This document shows positions 1 to 12,175 of a DNA stretch of 64,000 nt, piece by piece. The position numbers and the translations under genes were made by a program. Below the pieces are notes generated by a model. It saw only the letters and a list, made by a program, of their open reading frames with translations. It had not been told where the DNA came from and ran no database searches. How positions within the stretch are numbered: the stretch's first letter is position 1; each line of letters begins with the position of its first letter. Origin of the DNA: Gigaspora margarita (lineage: Eukaryota > Glomeromycota > Glomeromycetes > Diversisporales > Gigasporaceae); the NCBI GenBank assembly GCA_009809945.1, contig WTPW01000151.1, positions 558,258 through 622,257 of the forward strand, in the 5' to 3' direction.

Positions 1-1200
1 TAGTAAACCATCACAATAGTTAGTAAATTATGTAACAACATTTTTTACATTAAATTGTGATAGAAACCACAACACTTAATTCGAATACGAACTACTAACA
101 AGTTTTGTGATAAAGTTTTATGGCAAACTATAATAAGAATTAAGATAATTGATTCCAAAAACAACTAATTTAACTACATACCACTATAGCAAGTTATTTG
201 TTTTGTTTTTCATTTTTGGCATAGTATATAACTAAAAAAACGTATATTGGGATTTCTGCTTCTGCTATCAGGAACCTACGCAATAGTTTGACTTACCTTT
301 TTTTTTGCATTTGTTCCATTATGCATTTAGCAACTAGGCTTGACCAATAACTGTAGTCCTGGCAGGTAACACTGTTCAGTATTCTTGGTTTACTAATTAG
401 CGATGCTAATCACACATGTAAATCATACTTTCATTACTGATCAGATTATTAATAGCCAAACTTACCCATACTTATATATAATATATGATTTGAGACAAAA
501 GCTGCTCGATACTTACATATCAAAACAGTAATTATATTATAAGTTGCAACTAAGTCTTGTACTGAAATTTTTAACAATAGAAATCATGACTGTTAATTCC
601 AATACAAATTGACTACTGCATACTGTGTTATTGCAGTAGCCTGTGTGCTGAATCGTATCAGAAGTCACAACCACAATTTCAATACAAACTGATTCAACTA
701 CATGCAGTAATAGCAAATAAATTTTATATTAAATCTTGATAGAAATCACAACTGTTAATTTCAATACAAACTAAATCAATGCATACTAACTGTGCCACAA
801 TAGCTTGTAAGTTTTATAACAAAATTTTTACGCTAATTTTTGATAGAATTTATGACTATACAAGCTAACTAAACTTTAAAAAAAATATACCATCTATATT
901 ACCACAATTGTCAGTAAGATTTGCAACAAATTTTTTTATAGCAAACATGATAGTAATTTCAATACAAAAACTAATTCACATAATCTGCACCACAATTGTC
1001 ATTATTTTTTACAGCTAAATTGTTTGCAGTAAATTATAGTATTGTAGAATTCACAACTGTAATTTTAATGCAACATATGCATTATAATAGCAAGTTTATA
1101 ACAAAATTTTTATAATAAATTATAATAGAATTTTATAACAATGATTCAATACAACTTTAATGTGTACTGTGTATTACTATAGTTGAATAGAAAACAATCA
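1..1200. repeat. Degenerate tandem repeat, unit about 80-110 bp
   Basis: A block containing a core like TTAATTTCAATACAAACT followed by a TGCATACTGTG-like stretch and an AATAGCAAGTTTATAACAAA-like stretch recurs near positions 600, 680, 762, 960, 1060 and 1147, with weaker copies earlier. Spacing varies between about 80 and 110 bp and copies are strongly diverged. No coding frame is visible on either strand. Confidence 0.6.
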
Positions 1201-1955
1201 ACAAAAAATTCTACTTCCCAGATATTGGGAGTAGCAAATTATAGGAAAATTAAAACAGCAGAATGAAAAGTAATACCAACATCAAAAGGAAAACCCAAAG
1301 ACACTTTTAATAGCACCTATAAACTAAAGTAAGCATTAGTAAAGCTAAAACCAAGTACTACTAATAAAAACAAAAATCCTATGCAAAAAGTTTGCAATGT
1401 ACATTCTAGTATTCAAAAGAAAAAGGAAAACCCCAAGACTTTTTAACAAACCTATAAAAAAAAGATGTATTAATAACAGTTCACAAACCTGAAACTGTAA
1501 CAACTAATAAATTCAGTAAACTATGTTCTGGCAACTACAACAAAGGCAACACTATTTTAACAAGGCACTGGCAAGCAATGAAATGAATTGACAACACCAA
1601 ATCACAAAATGATGAAAACAAAATCCATGCAAATAATGACTTATAGCACAAAACATAATCAGGACCTACTTACTAAAATTGACAATGCTAAAATTGATGA
1701 TGCCAAAATCAATGATACTGAACATGGCAATATCTGAAGCAATAACACCAAAGACAATGGCACAAAACAAACACACTCACCAAATTTGAACATGTTAAAA
1801 GCTTTGAATGAAGAAAACTAATATTAGTTAAATGCAGTACAAAAAAAAAAGCAGGAAAAAATAGTGATTATTGATGATTACTAATTGTATATATCCTCAT
1901 AATCAGAGGTGCACCAAAATATAATTCTCATTCACAAATACAAAATTTTATAGTA
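1201..1955. other. No gene seen; CAA/GACAA-rich low-complexity stretch
   Basis: AT-rich DNA without a supported reading frame. From about 1500 to 1770 it is rich in imperfect repeats of the ACAACACCAA / GACAATGGCAC type. Similar stretches occur at about 44290-44600 and 53500-53660, and in reverse complement at about 49480-49900. Confidence 0.45.
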
Positions 1956-2203
1956 AGGTTAGACCAACTGGATTTTGTGTTTATATTACCTCCCTCTCCC
2001 CTCTGTGAGGAGAGGGGGTAGTTCACACAATAAAATTTTAAAAAATTTTTTCAAAAAATTTTTTTTTCAAATTGTTCTAGGATTTATAAAATTTTTTGAA
2101 ATATCCTGTAACTCTATATATATTTACCTAAATTTTTTTTACTATGATGGAGAGGAGTGAGCACTAGGGGGTAATATAAAGCAAGAATCCAGTTGGTCTT
2201 ACC
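1956..2203. mobile_element. MITE with TA target duplication (mariner-like ends)
   Basis: The left end AGGTTAGACCAACTGGAT is mirrored by the right end ATCCAGTTGGTCTTACC, and both are bordered by TA (1954-1955 and 2204-2205). The inverted similarity continues inward past the TTTATATTACC motif, and a C-rich/G-rich hairpin lies just inside the left end. The element is about 248 bp, too short to code for a transposase. TA duplication is typical of Tc1/mariner relatives; the superfamily is inferred. Confidence 0.75.
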
Positions 2204-2389
2204 TAAACAGACAACAAAACTTTAAAGAAAGTTAGTTCTCTAAAGTGATTTGCTTCTGGCAAAATTCATCAGATATAATTATTTTGTTAACAACTTATTA
2301 TATAATTAAAATTTCATAGGTTTAACATCCAATTAGATGGATTTTTAACTATACTAAATGTGTCTGAAACCTAAAGACTTTTGTTTTTG

Positions 2390-2864
2390 TTACTGCTTAA
2401 AAGAGAATTGTTATTTATATCTTCTAAATTTATTATTCATACCCCTATTAAAAATAAAATTTTTTAAAACTTTGAGTGAAGATATCTTAACAACTATCTG
2501 ACTAAATTAAATAAACATTTTTTTTCATACCCCTATCAAAAATAAAAATTTTTAAAACTTTGAGTGAAGATATCTTAACAACTATCTGACTAAATTAAAT
2601 AAATATTTTTTGTTTTTAATTCTATGAATTCATAGAATTAAATAAACAAAAGGTTCATTAAATTTAATCAAATGGTTGTCAAGATATCTTCACACAAAGT
2701 TAGGGAACATTCAAAAAATCTATTAAAATAAAAGCTGCAACAAGTGTTTAAAACTTTTTCAAAGATATCTTGACAACTATCTAATTAACTTAGATAACTG
2801 TTTTTTTATTTGAATTTTAAGAATTTATAAATTTAAATAAAAAAAATTTGTCAAATTTAGAAAT
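2390..2864 (-). repeat. Truncated third copy of the palindrome-array repeat
   Basis: This segment repeats, in reverse orientation, the end of the palindromic array seen at 7430-8460 and 59880-60990. It has two tandem ~88-bp units beginning CATACCCCTAT (2439 and 2527), each containing the CTTTGAGTGAAGATATCTT core, followed by one head-to-head partner and a third array motif. It stops where a hAT-like element begins at 2873. Confidence 0.65.
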
Positions 2865-2872
2865 ATGGTGAC

Positions 2873-3165
2873 CAGTGTTTAAAATAGAAATTTTAATTTA
2901 CTGGTACATGCACCTGTTATATAAAAAAATACCGGTTNAAAAAAAAAAAAACCTGTAAAAAATTTTTATATAAAGTAAGTATGCATTAGTAGAAAATGAT
3001 CATCAGATCATTGGGTGCATGTGTATTTATGCACTGGTTACTTCAAAAAATTCCGGATCATGCACTGTTTGTTGCACTGGCCAATTTTAAAATACTGGTA
3101 TATGCAATATAAAAAACGGTAGATCCAGATTTTTATCATACTATTTTATACACTGATGGTGACTA
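2873..3165. mobile_element. Small hAT-like element with 8-bp target duplication
   Basis: The ends CAGTGTTTAAAATAG and CTATTTTATACACTG are inverted repeats, flanked on both sides by ATGGTGAC (2865-2872 and 3166-3173). An 8-bp duplication with a CAGTG terminus is the hAT signature. At 293 bp it is non-autonomous. A single undetermined base lies at 2938. The right target duplication is also the left target duplication of the next element. Confidence 0.8.
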
Positions 3166-3173
3166 GTGTTCCT

Positions 3174-4296
3174 ATAAACCTGAACTGAACTGAACTTAGG
3201 TCAATTTCAAATTCGGTTTGAAATTCAAACTGAACTCAAACTTGAGATCTCGAACTTTTAGAGTATGTTTGGGTTCAGTTCAGGTTAAGTTCAAAAGTTC
3301 ACAAACATGTTTGGGTTCAGGATTATAATTAGTAATAATCAATTAAAGTAAAAAATTGATTAAAATCGATAGTATAAAAAAATTCATAAATTTTAATTAA
3401 ACTTTAAAAGCAATTTTCTTAATAACTAATAAGTAGGATTAGCTCAACAAATATTTTGATATTAGGTTATAATATATAAATTTTTAGCAAATTTGGACCA
3501 GTAATTACCTGTATATGATAATTGACCATATATTTGTAAATTTTAATTAAACTTTAAAAGCACTTTTCTAGATAACTAGTGATAAAATTATTTCAAATTT
3601 TATCATAAATAGTATACATGACATTCTATAATATATTAAAATTCTAGCATATTTGGACTAGTTTTTCTTGAAAAATTGCTTGTATATGATAATCAATTTT
3701 TAAAAATCAATTATCATATACAAGCAATTACTCAAGTATTACTGGTCCAAATTTACTAAAACTTTAGTATATTATGGAATGTTATCAATATACTATTTAT
3801 AGTAAAAATTTGAGATAATTTTAATTACTAGCTATCAAAAAAAGAGCTTTTAAAGTTTAATTAAAATTTACAAATATATGGTAATTGATTTTTTTAAAAA
3901 AATTGATTATAATATACAAGTAATTACTCGAGAACTACTGGTTCAAATTTGCTAAAAATTTAGTGTATTATAAACTGATATCAATAATATTTGTGTTAAA
4001 AATTTGAGCTTATTCTAATTATTAGTTATCAAGAAAATTACTTTTAAAGTTTAATTAAATTTACAAATTTTTTATACTATCAATTTTAATTGATTTTTTA
4101 CTTTAATTGATTATTACTAATTATAATCCTGAACCTGAACATGTTCATGAACTTTCAAACCAAACCTGAATTGAACTTTCAATTATATTCAAGTCCAGTT
4201 CGAGTTCAAAGATCTGCAAAATTCTTGGTTTGAGTTTGGGTTCAGTTCGGGTTCAGTTCGGGTTTAGCCCAAACTTAACTGAACATCAGAACACTA
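3174..4296. mobile_element. hAT-like foldback element, non-autonomous
   Basis: Ends TAGTGTTCCTATAAACC and TGATGTTC..ACACTA-type are inverted; flanks are ATGGTGAC (3166-3173) and ATGGTAAC (4297-4304), an 8-bp duplication with one transition. The whole 1.1 kb folds on itself about a centre near 3700, where two arms containing TTGCTTGTATATGATAATC face each other. The tips are rich in CCTGAACTGAAC / GGGTTCAGTTC repeats. No reading frame is supported. Confidence 0.8.
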
Positions 4297-4304
4297 ATGG
4301 TAAC

Positions 4305-5213
4305 ATATTGAAGTTAGGTTGTTGTCACTTCAAGTGACAGGTGCAAAGTTCGAATCCAACTGAAGATGTTTTCAAAAGCTTTATTTGTGTTATAGAACAG
4401 CAGAAAGGACTGTTCTATCATTTGTAGATTGGTTACACAATTGATAAAAGCTTTTTTATATTGTTTTACAATACTTTTTTAGGAAGCTTGCATAACTTAA
4501 TGCTGCTACAAAAAACAAAAATCTTCTAAGCAAACTTCAAGTATTTGAGCTGCCCTACAACATATTTCTTTAATCCTAGTTAATCCTATACTGTTATGTT
4601 GCTACCTCTTAGTAAAGTTCTATTTTAAATATATATAGTACAAAGTATAAAACAACTAAAATAAATAAAATTTTGTATATAAAATGAAAAAAAAGTAAAA
4701 CCAAGAGGTTACAATTCAGCGAAGGTAAGGTATCAAGTATATAAGTTTGTTTATTTATTATTATGTATACTATATAGAAATATTCCAATTAGCAAATTAT
4801 AATAGATAATTAAATATATAGTATTTTTATTGTTTAGATTATAATAAGAATCGATATATAATTATCTATATGTAGCTAATAACAATAATTGTATTATAGA
4901 AACTATGCAAAATAAATGGGTTTTAGATTAGATATAAGTTGGTTATATGAATTTTATTATTGTATATAGTATAAATTAGTTAAATATAGTTGATTTAGCT
5001 ATATATAAATGAATTAAAAAAAGCATGTTTTATGTTACATTAACATTCAGAAAATTAATTTAAATTTTAAATTTTAATATTCTTTCTTATTATTATGATT
5101 AATTTTAATAATTTTTCTCATTATTATGATTAATTTTAATATTCTTTCTTATTATATGATTAATTTTAATATTCTTTCTCATTATTATAATTTTTTATTT
5201 TTTTTGCAATTTT
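4305..5213. other. No gene seen; AT-rich with a short tandem repeat
   Basis: No supported gene. From about 5066 to 5190 a 33-36 bp unit with the core TTAATTTTAATATTCTTTCT is repeated about four times. A GTTCGAATCC box near 4348 was examined as a possible tRNA and rejected. Confidence 0.5.
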
Positions 5214-6839
5214 ATATGGCTGATTTGGCTCCAATCACTATGTAAATTTTGTAAACTAAGAATCAATCTCATGATTAGATAATCAAATTGCACCAATCAA
5301 ATAAATTTATTTTGGGATTATTACAAATTTGTCCTATATTAAAAATCAATATTACGATCAGATGATTTCTAAACCAATCATAAACAATTATCTCTCTTGA
5401 ATCTACTCACAATCACAGTTTGTAGATAGTTTGTAAATGGGTTTTTGTTGAAATGAGTAGAAATGAATAGAAATGAGTAGAAATAGGTAGAAATGAGTGA
5501 AAGGTATTGAAACTAAAAATATTAGCTTTTAAATAAGATTTTATATCAGGCTTTCTGTCTTTTGTATAAATATATATTTTTTTTAGCACTTTCATATTAC
5601 ATAAAAGAACAAGAAACAAAAATTTTAAAATATTTATTATAGAACAAATATTTTTTAAAAGTATAGGTATAAAGTGAAATACTCTTTGTGAAAATATTGT
5701 AAAAATATTACAAAGCCAATTTTGAAAATAATAGCATTCAATATTTATTGTCTAAGAGACTTGTCATATGTTTTTTAAATTAGACTTACTATATTATTTT
5801 TAATAAATTTATTATATTCCTTATATATATTAAAAGGCTTAAAAATTATTCTTTGTTTGATAAATTTGTATGCAATTTATATTATATATATTACAGTTAA
5901 TGTTCCTATGAACCGGTTCATAAACATGTTCAAAGTTACAAATAAAGAAGAAAGCATATAATTGCAAAGATAAGAATACTTATATCTCATGATCTACTGG
6001 ATGAATTTAATATTTTAACCACTATTTTGATCGCAAAAATACTCTTCTACAACCTTTATTAGAAGTTGAAAAAAGGTTTACTTAGTAAAAAAAATGGCTT
6101 AGTTGTAAACTCCAAATTCGAAAATTTTACTATTGTAATAAAAATTTTAAATTTCAACTAAAACATTTTTCTTTACTAAGTAAATCTTTTTTAACTTCAA
6201 TTAAGGTTGTAGAGGAGTATCTTGTGATCAAAATGGTGGTTAAAACATTAAAATCGGCCCAATAGATCACAAAATATAAGTATTTTTATTTTTGTGATTA
6301 TATGCTTTTTTCTTCTTTCTTTTTTATAAATAAAGAAGAAAAAAGAAGAAAGCATATAATTGTAAAGATAAAAATACTTATATTTCATGATCTACTAGGC
6401 CTATTTTAATATTTTAACCACTATTTTGATCGCAAGCACTCCTCTACTACCTTTATTAGAAGTTAAAAAAGGTTTACTTAGTAAAAAAAATTTTTTAGTT
6501 GAAATTCAAAATTTTTATTATGATAGTAAAATTTTCAAATTTGGAGTTTTTAACTAAAACATTTTTTTACTAAGTAACCTTTTTTCAACTTCTAGTAAAG
6601 GTTGCAAAGGAGTATTTTGCGATCAAATAGTGGTTAAAACATTAAATTCAGCCCAGTAGATCACAAGATATAAGTATTTTTATCTTTGTGATTTTATGCT
6701 TTCTTTTTTGTTTGTAACTTTGAACATGTTCATAAACCAGTTCATAGGAATACTAATTATAGTATTAATGCTATAATGTTTCTAAACCAAATGATCACAT
6801 CATGTAATATAATCGAATTGGAGCCAAATCAGCCCATAT
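5214..6839. mobile_element. Inverted-repeat element hosting a nested hAT
   Basis: ATATGGCTGATTTGGCTCC at 5214 is matched in inverted orientation by GGAGCCAAATCAGCCCATAT ending at 6839, giving terminal repeats of about 22 bp. The flanking duplication is unclear, so the superfamily is not assigned. Removing the nested hAT at 5898-6755 leaves about 760 bp. No transposase is visible. Confidence 0.55.
5898..6755. mobile_element. hAT-like foldback element nested at 5.9 kb
   Basis: Ends TAATGTTCCTATGAACCGG and CCAGTTCATAGGAATACTA are inverted repeats that extend inward more than 60 bp. Flanks are ATTACAGT (5890-5897) and ATTATAGT (6756-6763), an 8-bp duplication with one transition. Inside are two further inverted arms containing TTTACTTAGTAAAAAAA and a GATCxCA/ATCGGCCCA motif shared in layout with other foldbacks in the window. 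Noncoding, 858 bp. Confidence 0.75.
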
Positions 6840-7081
6840 GTTTTATTTTTAAAATTAATAATTTGGTTGGTTATCATTTATCCTAACACTGGGCTGACTA
6901 ATCCTTCTTAGTCTTAGGATTGGAAGTAGGAATGTGACTAGAAAAAAGATGAAAAAGTAACTGACTGGGTGCTAGGGTTGGAGAACTTTACAAGGGAAGA
7001 AGTAGGTAATAATAGTGGGTTAAGGATAATCCCTGACTGCAAGTGTTCACTTTAGTGAATGCATATATTATTGAAAGTGTA
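6840..7081. other. No gene seen between elements
   Basis: Short AT-rich spacer with no supported reading frame; the dispersed repeat block begins at its right edge. Confidence 0.4.
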
Positions 7082-7429
7082 GGTGAATATCTGGGTGGAA
7101 CAGGTACCTTTCTATCAGGTTTACTACAGGGCAAATGCCCTTTGTAAAGTGTTTGGCTAAAGCCTCAGGGTATTTTTACAGCAAATTTTCTAAAAGAGTA
7201 TATTGAAAAGAACTTAGAACATGGTAAGAGCTAAAGGGTTTAAATAGACAATTCTATAACTGGATTGTAGGTATGGCAGCTAATGTGGAATAACACCAAA
7301 AGTGTAAATAGCTAGTTGTACTCTTATTATACAAATGTAATATGTGGCTTAGTTCTTAGACTGAGCCAATCCATTTGTACTAATAAAGTGCCAAGGTACC
7401 TAAGTGGTCACCTTAATATAAAAAAAAAT

Positions 7430-8460
7430 TGTTGAATTTGGTTAGATGGTTGTCAAATAAGATATCTTTGCTTAAAGGTTTTAGATATTTTGATTTTTTT
7501 TCTAACTTTGAGCGAAGATATCTTGACAACTATCTAACTAAATTCAATAAATTTTTTTATATTAATTCTATAAATTCATAGAATTCAAATAAAAAGTTTA
7601 TTGAATTTAGTTAGTTGCTTGTCAAAAAAAAAATCAAAATGTCTATTAAAATAAAAGCTGTGCCAAATTTTTTTAAACCTTCGAGTGAAGATATTTTGAC
7701 AACCATATGACAAAATTTATGAACTTTGTCTATTTGGATTTTATAATTTCATAGAAAATTCTAATAAAAAAAGTTCATCAATTTTGTTCAGATAGTTGTC
7801 AAGATATCTTCACTCAAAGTTTTAAAAAAACTTTGGCACAGCTTTTATTTTGATAAATATTTTGATTTTTTATAACATTGAGTGAAGAAATCTTGACAAC
7901 TATCTAACAAAATTCAATGAACTTTTTTTTGTTTTAATTCTATAAATTCATAGAATTCAAATAAAAAAAGTTCATTGAATTTAATCTGATGTTTATCAAA
8001 ATATCTTTGCTCAAAGTTAAAGAAAAATCAGAATGTTTATTAAAACAAAAGCTGTGCCAAAGTTTTTTAAAACTTTGAAAAAGATATCTTGACAACCATC
8101 TGACCAAATACAATGAACTTTTTAATTTGAATTCTATAAATTTGTTTAATTCAAAAAAAAAAGTTCATTGAATTTGATTAGTTTATTGTCAAGATATCCT
8201 TCTCAAAGTTTTAAAAAACTTGGTCAGCTTTTGTTTTGATAGACATTTTGCTTTTCTCTAACTTTGAGCAAAGGTATCTTGACAACCATCTAATTAAATT
8301 CAATGAACTTTTTTTATTTGAATTCTATGCATTTATACAATTAAAATAAAAAAATTTCATTGAATTTAGTCATATGGTTGTCAAGATATCTTCAACTCAA
8401 AGTTTTAAAATTTTTTAATTTTTGTTAAGGGTATGAATAACAAATTTAGGGCATATAAAT
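7430..8460. repeat. Array of head-to-head palindromes in copy A
   Basis: About five successive ~140-bp near-palindromes are built on one plan. An arm runs CTTTGAGTGAAGATATCTT, then GACAACTATCTGACTAAATT, then TTTGAATTCTATAAATTC, and then its own reverse complement follows. Neighbouring palindromes are joined by ACTTTGGCACAGCTTTTATT-type linkers. Copies are a few to about twenty percent diverged. No coding potential. Confidence 0.8.
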
Positions 8461-8674
8461 AACCATTCCCTTTCTTAAATTACAAATTTGATGCAACATA
8501 CTTATGTTGATACTTGATTTCATGACACTCAGTAGTAAAAAAGATTTAAAAATTCTTTTTGTTCTTCAGGAACATAAAATATTAAATTTATGTTCCCAAA
8601 AAAGTTTTAATGTTCCTATTAGGGCCATGTTATTAATCACCTGATTATTTTTTATTAGAGGCCTACCCTCCTCC

Positions 8675-10391
8675 CAGTGTTGGCCCCTGGACTGGATGGG
8701 TTCAGTAGACCACTAATGGACTGAACTGGTCCAGTCCAGTTCCAGTACTTACTAGAACTGGACCTAAATATAACTATGTATATGAATAAAAATAAATATA
8801 TTTATAAAATTTTATAACTATATTTATATATTGTATAAGATTTTTCTAACAATGCAAATATATTAACTTGTATTTATTATTTAAATAGCATCTAAATTTT
8901 ACTACTATACAAGTTTAGATCTTATAATAAATGAATTATAATATCTATAGAGTAACTTTTTTTGATATAACTAAGCATCTAACTAAATTAGTGTTGTAAT
9001 TGTTTAGGGAAGTGCAGTAAATCACATAATTTTCTAGAGGGGTCACCCATCTATCACGTCCTGTATATATAGTTTAAACAGCCAATAATATTGAACCAAA
9101 ATTGATTATTAGTTAATTACAGATAGTTTCTACATAGTAAAGTCTAAATTCTACTATATTAATCGATAATTATCGATTAAGTAAACGTGTTTGGATGACT
9201 AAAATACACATACTCAGAAATTTTTATTAAAATTGAAGGATTTTTTATTATTTAACTTTTAATTTTTACGTTTGTCGAATATATTTTTTTAAAAAATTTA
9301 ATTTTTCTATCGAACGTAAAAATCAATAGTCAATTAATAAAAAATTTTTTAATACTAATGAAAATTTTGTAATAAGTGTATTATGACCTTTTGAATAAGT
9401 TTACTTAAGCAATTTTAATCGATTTGCTTAGTAAAATTTAGACTTTACTATGTAGCAACTTTTGTCAATTGTGGGGTAGCTTATTTTCAGGTCAAAGCCG
9501 TTATTGAGTTTTATATAATTTGATTGGTCAATGGTCCTATCACTAGGGGGTCAGGACCTATGTAAACCCTAATCATGTAATTTACTGCACTTCTCTTAGA
9601 ACTTAAATTTTGCTTTATATAAGTTTTAGTTTTAATTAATAATAATTTATAATACAATAAAATTTTGTATTTAACTAAATTGGTATTGTGATTGTTAATA
9701 TCTAAATTTTGCTCTTATGCAAGTTTTAGTTTAATTAATAAATAATTTATAATATAAAACTGGTCAATCTGAATAAACTGTTTGTATATAACATAAAACA
9801 CTTAGATGAGTCTACAGAGTGATTAATTGAGTAGTTACTGTGATTTATAGAAAACAATTAATTAATAGTAAAAGTAGTTTGCAATTAAGTAAATTCATTA
9901 TCATATTTTACACTATAAATTTTTAGTAAAATTACTATAAGGATTACTTAATTAATTTTAGTGCTTGTGCATAAATCAAACACCTTTAATTTTAATATTT
10001 TATATACATTTCCATAATACTATTAACATGTGATAATTTATATAAAAATTTAAATAAAATTTGTAAGTTGTTAATACCTATATAGATTTAGTAGGTCCAT
10101 AAAAGTTAAAGTTCCCAACAAGCTTTCTGGTAGTAATTCTAAGAATAAGATAAAAATAGAAGGCCATTGTAAATCTAAACTATTAAAATTGAAATTTGGG
10201 ATCTTAGTAATATATTACTATTTAGCAATTAGTATATATATACATACAAATTATATAAAGCCTATGGCCAATAAAATTTTTTATACAAATCATATAAAAG
10301 CTGGACTGAACTGGAACTGGAACTAGTTCCAATGGAATGGTCCAGTCCAGTCCAGTTTTTAAAACTGGACTTAGAACTGTACTTAACACTG
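8675..10391. mobile_element. hAT-like element inside the Harbinger-like MITE
   Basis: It starts CAGTGTTGG and ends CTTAACACTG, with CCTCCTCC on both sides (8667-8674 and 10392-10399), a perfect 8-bp duplication. The tips are rich in CTGGACTGGA / TCCAGTCCAGT repeats in inverted orientation (8690-8765 and 10300-10380). It holds no transposase frame and carries a further insertion at 9007-9595. Confidence 0.85.
9007..9595. mobile_element. Harbinger-like foldback element, third nesting level
   Basis: Ends GGGAAGTGCAGTAAATCAC and GTAATTTACTGCACTTCTC are inverted repeats flanked by TTA (9004-9006 and 9596-9598). Long inner arms also pair: ACATAGTAAAGTCTAAATT at about 9132 with AATTTAGACTTTACTATGT at about 9440. 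The element is 589 bp and noncoding. Confidence 0.75.
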
Positions 10392-10545
10392 CCTCCTCCC
10401 CTCCTCTTTAATAAAAATTTGGTCAGGTTTCTATATATAATTTTACCATTTTTTACCCCCTCTTCTTCTAAAAAAATCAACTGATTTGTGTCATTTCCTT
10501 ATGAAAATTGATATTACAATCTGATCCCATAGCTAAAAAAGCATA

Positions 10546-10790
10546 TGGGGGCTCATCAGTAGAAAAGGGTGAAAAATTTTTACTGCTTTTTTTTTAAATT
10601 TTAAATTAGAATAGCTCAATATCTACTAAATCAAATTATATAAAAATTTTTTATTTAATTTTATAACTACATATAATTAAAATATATAAAAAATATCAAA
10701 TTTAGTTTAGTGGTTATTGGAAAATTTTAATTCAAACTTTAAAAAAATTTTCTTAGAAACTTTTTACCCTTTTCTACTAACAAGCCCTCA
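10546..10790. mobile_element. TA-flanked MITE with a paralogous empty site
   Basis: Ends TGGGGGCTCATCAGTAGAAA and TTTCTACTAACAAGCCCTCA are inverted and flanked by TA (10544-10545, 10791-10792). The same place in copy B (about 61190-61205) reads AGCATATATACCATG, the uninterrupted site with a single TA. At 245 bp it is non-autonomous. Confidence 0.8.
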
Positions 10791-12175
10791 TATATACCAT
10801 GCCATGACTAAAAAAAAAATACATGCTATGCCACAACTAAAAAAAAAAGGCATGCCATAGCAAAAAAAAAACCAAAAACTATTACTATAGGGAATACAAA
10901 TTATCTTTTATATTCCCACTTTGTTGATAATAGGGAACATAAATTCTAAATTTAGTGTTTCTAAATTTTTTTTAAATGCTTCTAGGAGCACTGAGAACTT
11001 TAAATCTTTAATACTGACACTCAGTAATAGGTTGATCCTATGACTTACTATAAAGAATTTTGTTACAAATCAGATACACAATGCTATATATATGTGGTTA
11101 ACATTCTTGATTATAACTTGTTCATCGTCTTAACATTTTGGAAGTGCCAAAGCATAATAACTTTATTATATTATTATATTAGTTTTACATATTTATTATA
11201 TTTTGGATATAATTATGATTTTATTAATTGACATAAAACTATGAACTACAGAAAATTAATAATTACCAATTTGGATAGCAAAAATTCCAACAAAAAAGTC
11301 TAAAAAATAACAAAATCTAGAAAACAATCATCTGAATCTTTAGTAAAATGTAATTTTTTTGGTATTTGCTAATATATTCAATATTTTTTATAAATATATT
11401 TTTTTTAATCTATTGTGAAGCAAATGTTCTTGTTCTTGCAATTGCACTTTCATTTGTCCTTGCACTTACACTTGTTCTTAAGACTATTATGCAAACTGCT
11501 TTCAAATTCATAAAACATTTGGTTAACTTTTAACTATTTTTTTGCTCAAATTAGTTTTACATATTAGGTAATCAAACAACAGAAGCAAATTTGGAAAATC
11601 CATGTTTCACAATTTTAAGAGAGTTGTTTAAAAGTAGAGAATACATAGATCACTTATTATATGATTTTGGTAGTACAAATAATTTTATATAGAAATTAAA
11701 AATATGCTACTAATAAAACTTTTTATAATAACATTTATTTTTGTTAAAATTTTCATAATTTGTAGATTAAAACATGCTCTTTCAAATTATATAAATTTTA
11801 ATAATAAAATATTTTTTAAAAAATATACTTGTATATATCATAGAGTTCTCTATAGTCAAGCCAAATTTTCTATAGTTATGCAAATTAGTTGATTTTGATT
11901 GATTTACATCATATGATCATTATATGATTTTTGTCTTCAAGTATATGTTTCTCAGTAAATATTAACCAATATTAATGATTTTACCACCAGTAGAATCAGA
12001 AAAATCTATACTACAATATTTATTATAAATTTAAAATAACTAATTAATAAATTTTTCTTAATTTTAAAAAGAAAAAATTTGTACCACAAAATTCTATGAT
12101 AAATAATCTATGTATCCTCTACCCTTAATGGGTATGGCTAAAGCCCGGTTCGTTTATATATTTTTGTTACTTAAT

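Larger units (their letters stand above)
8632..10498. mobile_element. Harbinger-like MITE split by a hAT
   Basis: The ends GGGCCATGTTATTAATCACC and a mirrored ACTGATTTGTGTCATTTCC-like stretch are bordered by TTA (8629-8631 and 10499-10501). The paralogous position in copy B, near 61145, reads CCTATTATGAAAATTG with no insertion. That is exactly the empty site predicted by a TTA duplication. Without the hAT inside it the element is only about 142 bp. A TTA/TAA duplication and a G-rich terminus fit PIF/Harbinger. Confidence 0.75.
7082..12175 (+). repeat. Large dispersed noncoding repeat, copy A
   Basis: Homologous over its length, in the same orientation, to copy B at 57842-62590. Shared landmarks in order: TTTGGCTAAAGCCTCAG, GACTGAGCCAATC, the palindrome array, CAGATACACAATGCTATAT, a CTTGCA microsatellite (about 11430-11480 and 61845-61900) and CTCTACCCTTAATGG. 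Subtracting the insertions seen in each copy leaves about 2.98 kb here and 2.93 kb in B. No reading frame longer than chance is shared, so it looks noncoding. Neither clear terminal repeats nor a target duplication were found, so it could be a non-autonomous element of unknown class or an old segmental duplication. Confidence 0.75.

Noticed and set aside
1975..2160. Plus-strand 61-codon frame
   Set aside because: It lies inside the TA-flanked MITE and its sequence is the terminal repeat plus T-rich filler.
4317..4366. Possible tRNA or tRNA-derived SINE (GTTCGAATCC box and a TGTCACTTCAAGTGACA stem-loop)
   Set aside because: The stem-loop resembles an anticodon arm, but the T-arm stem does not pair, there is no proper acceptor or D-arm and no convincing A box. 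The similarity is limited to short motifs.
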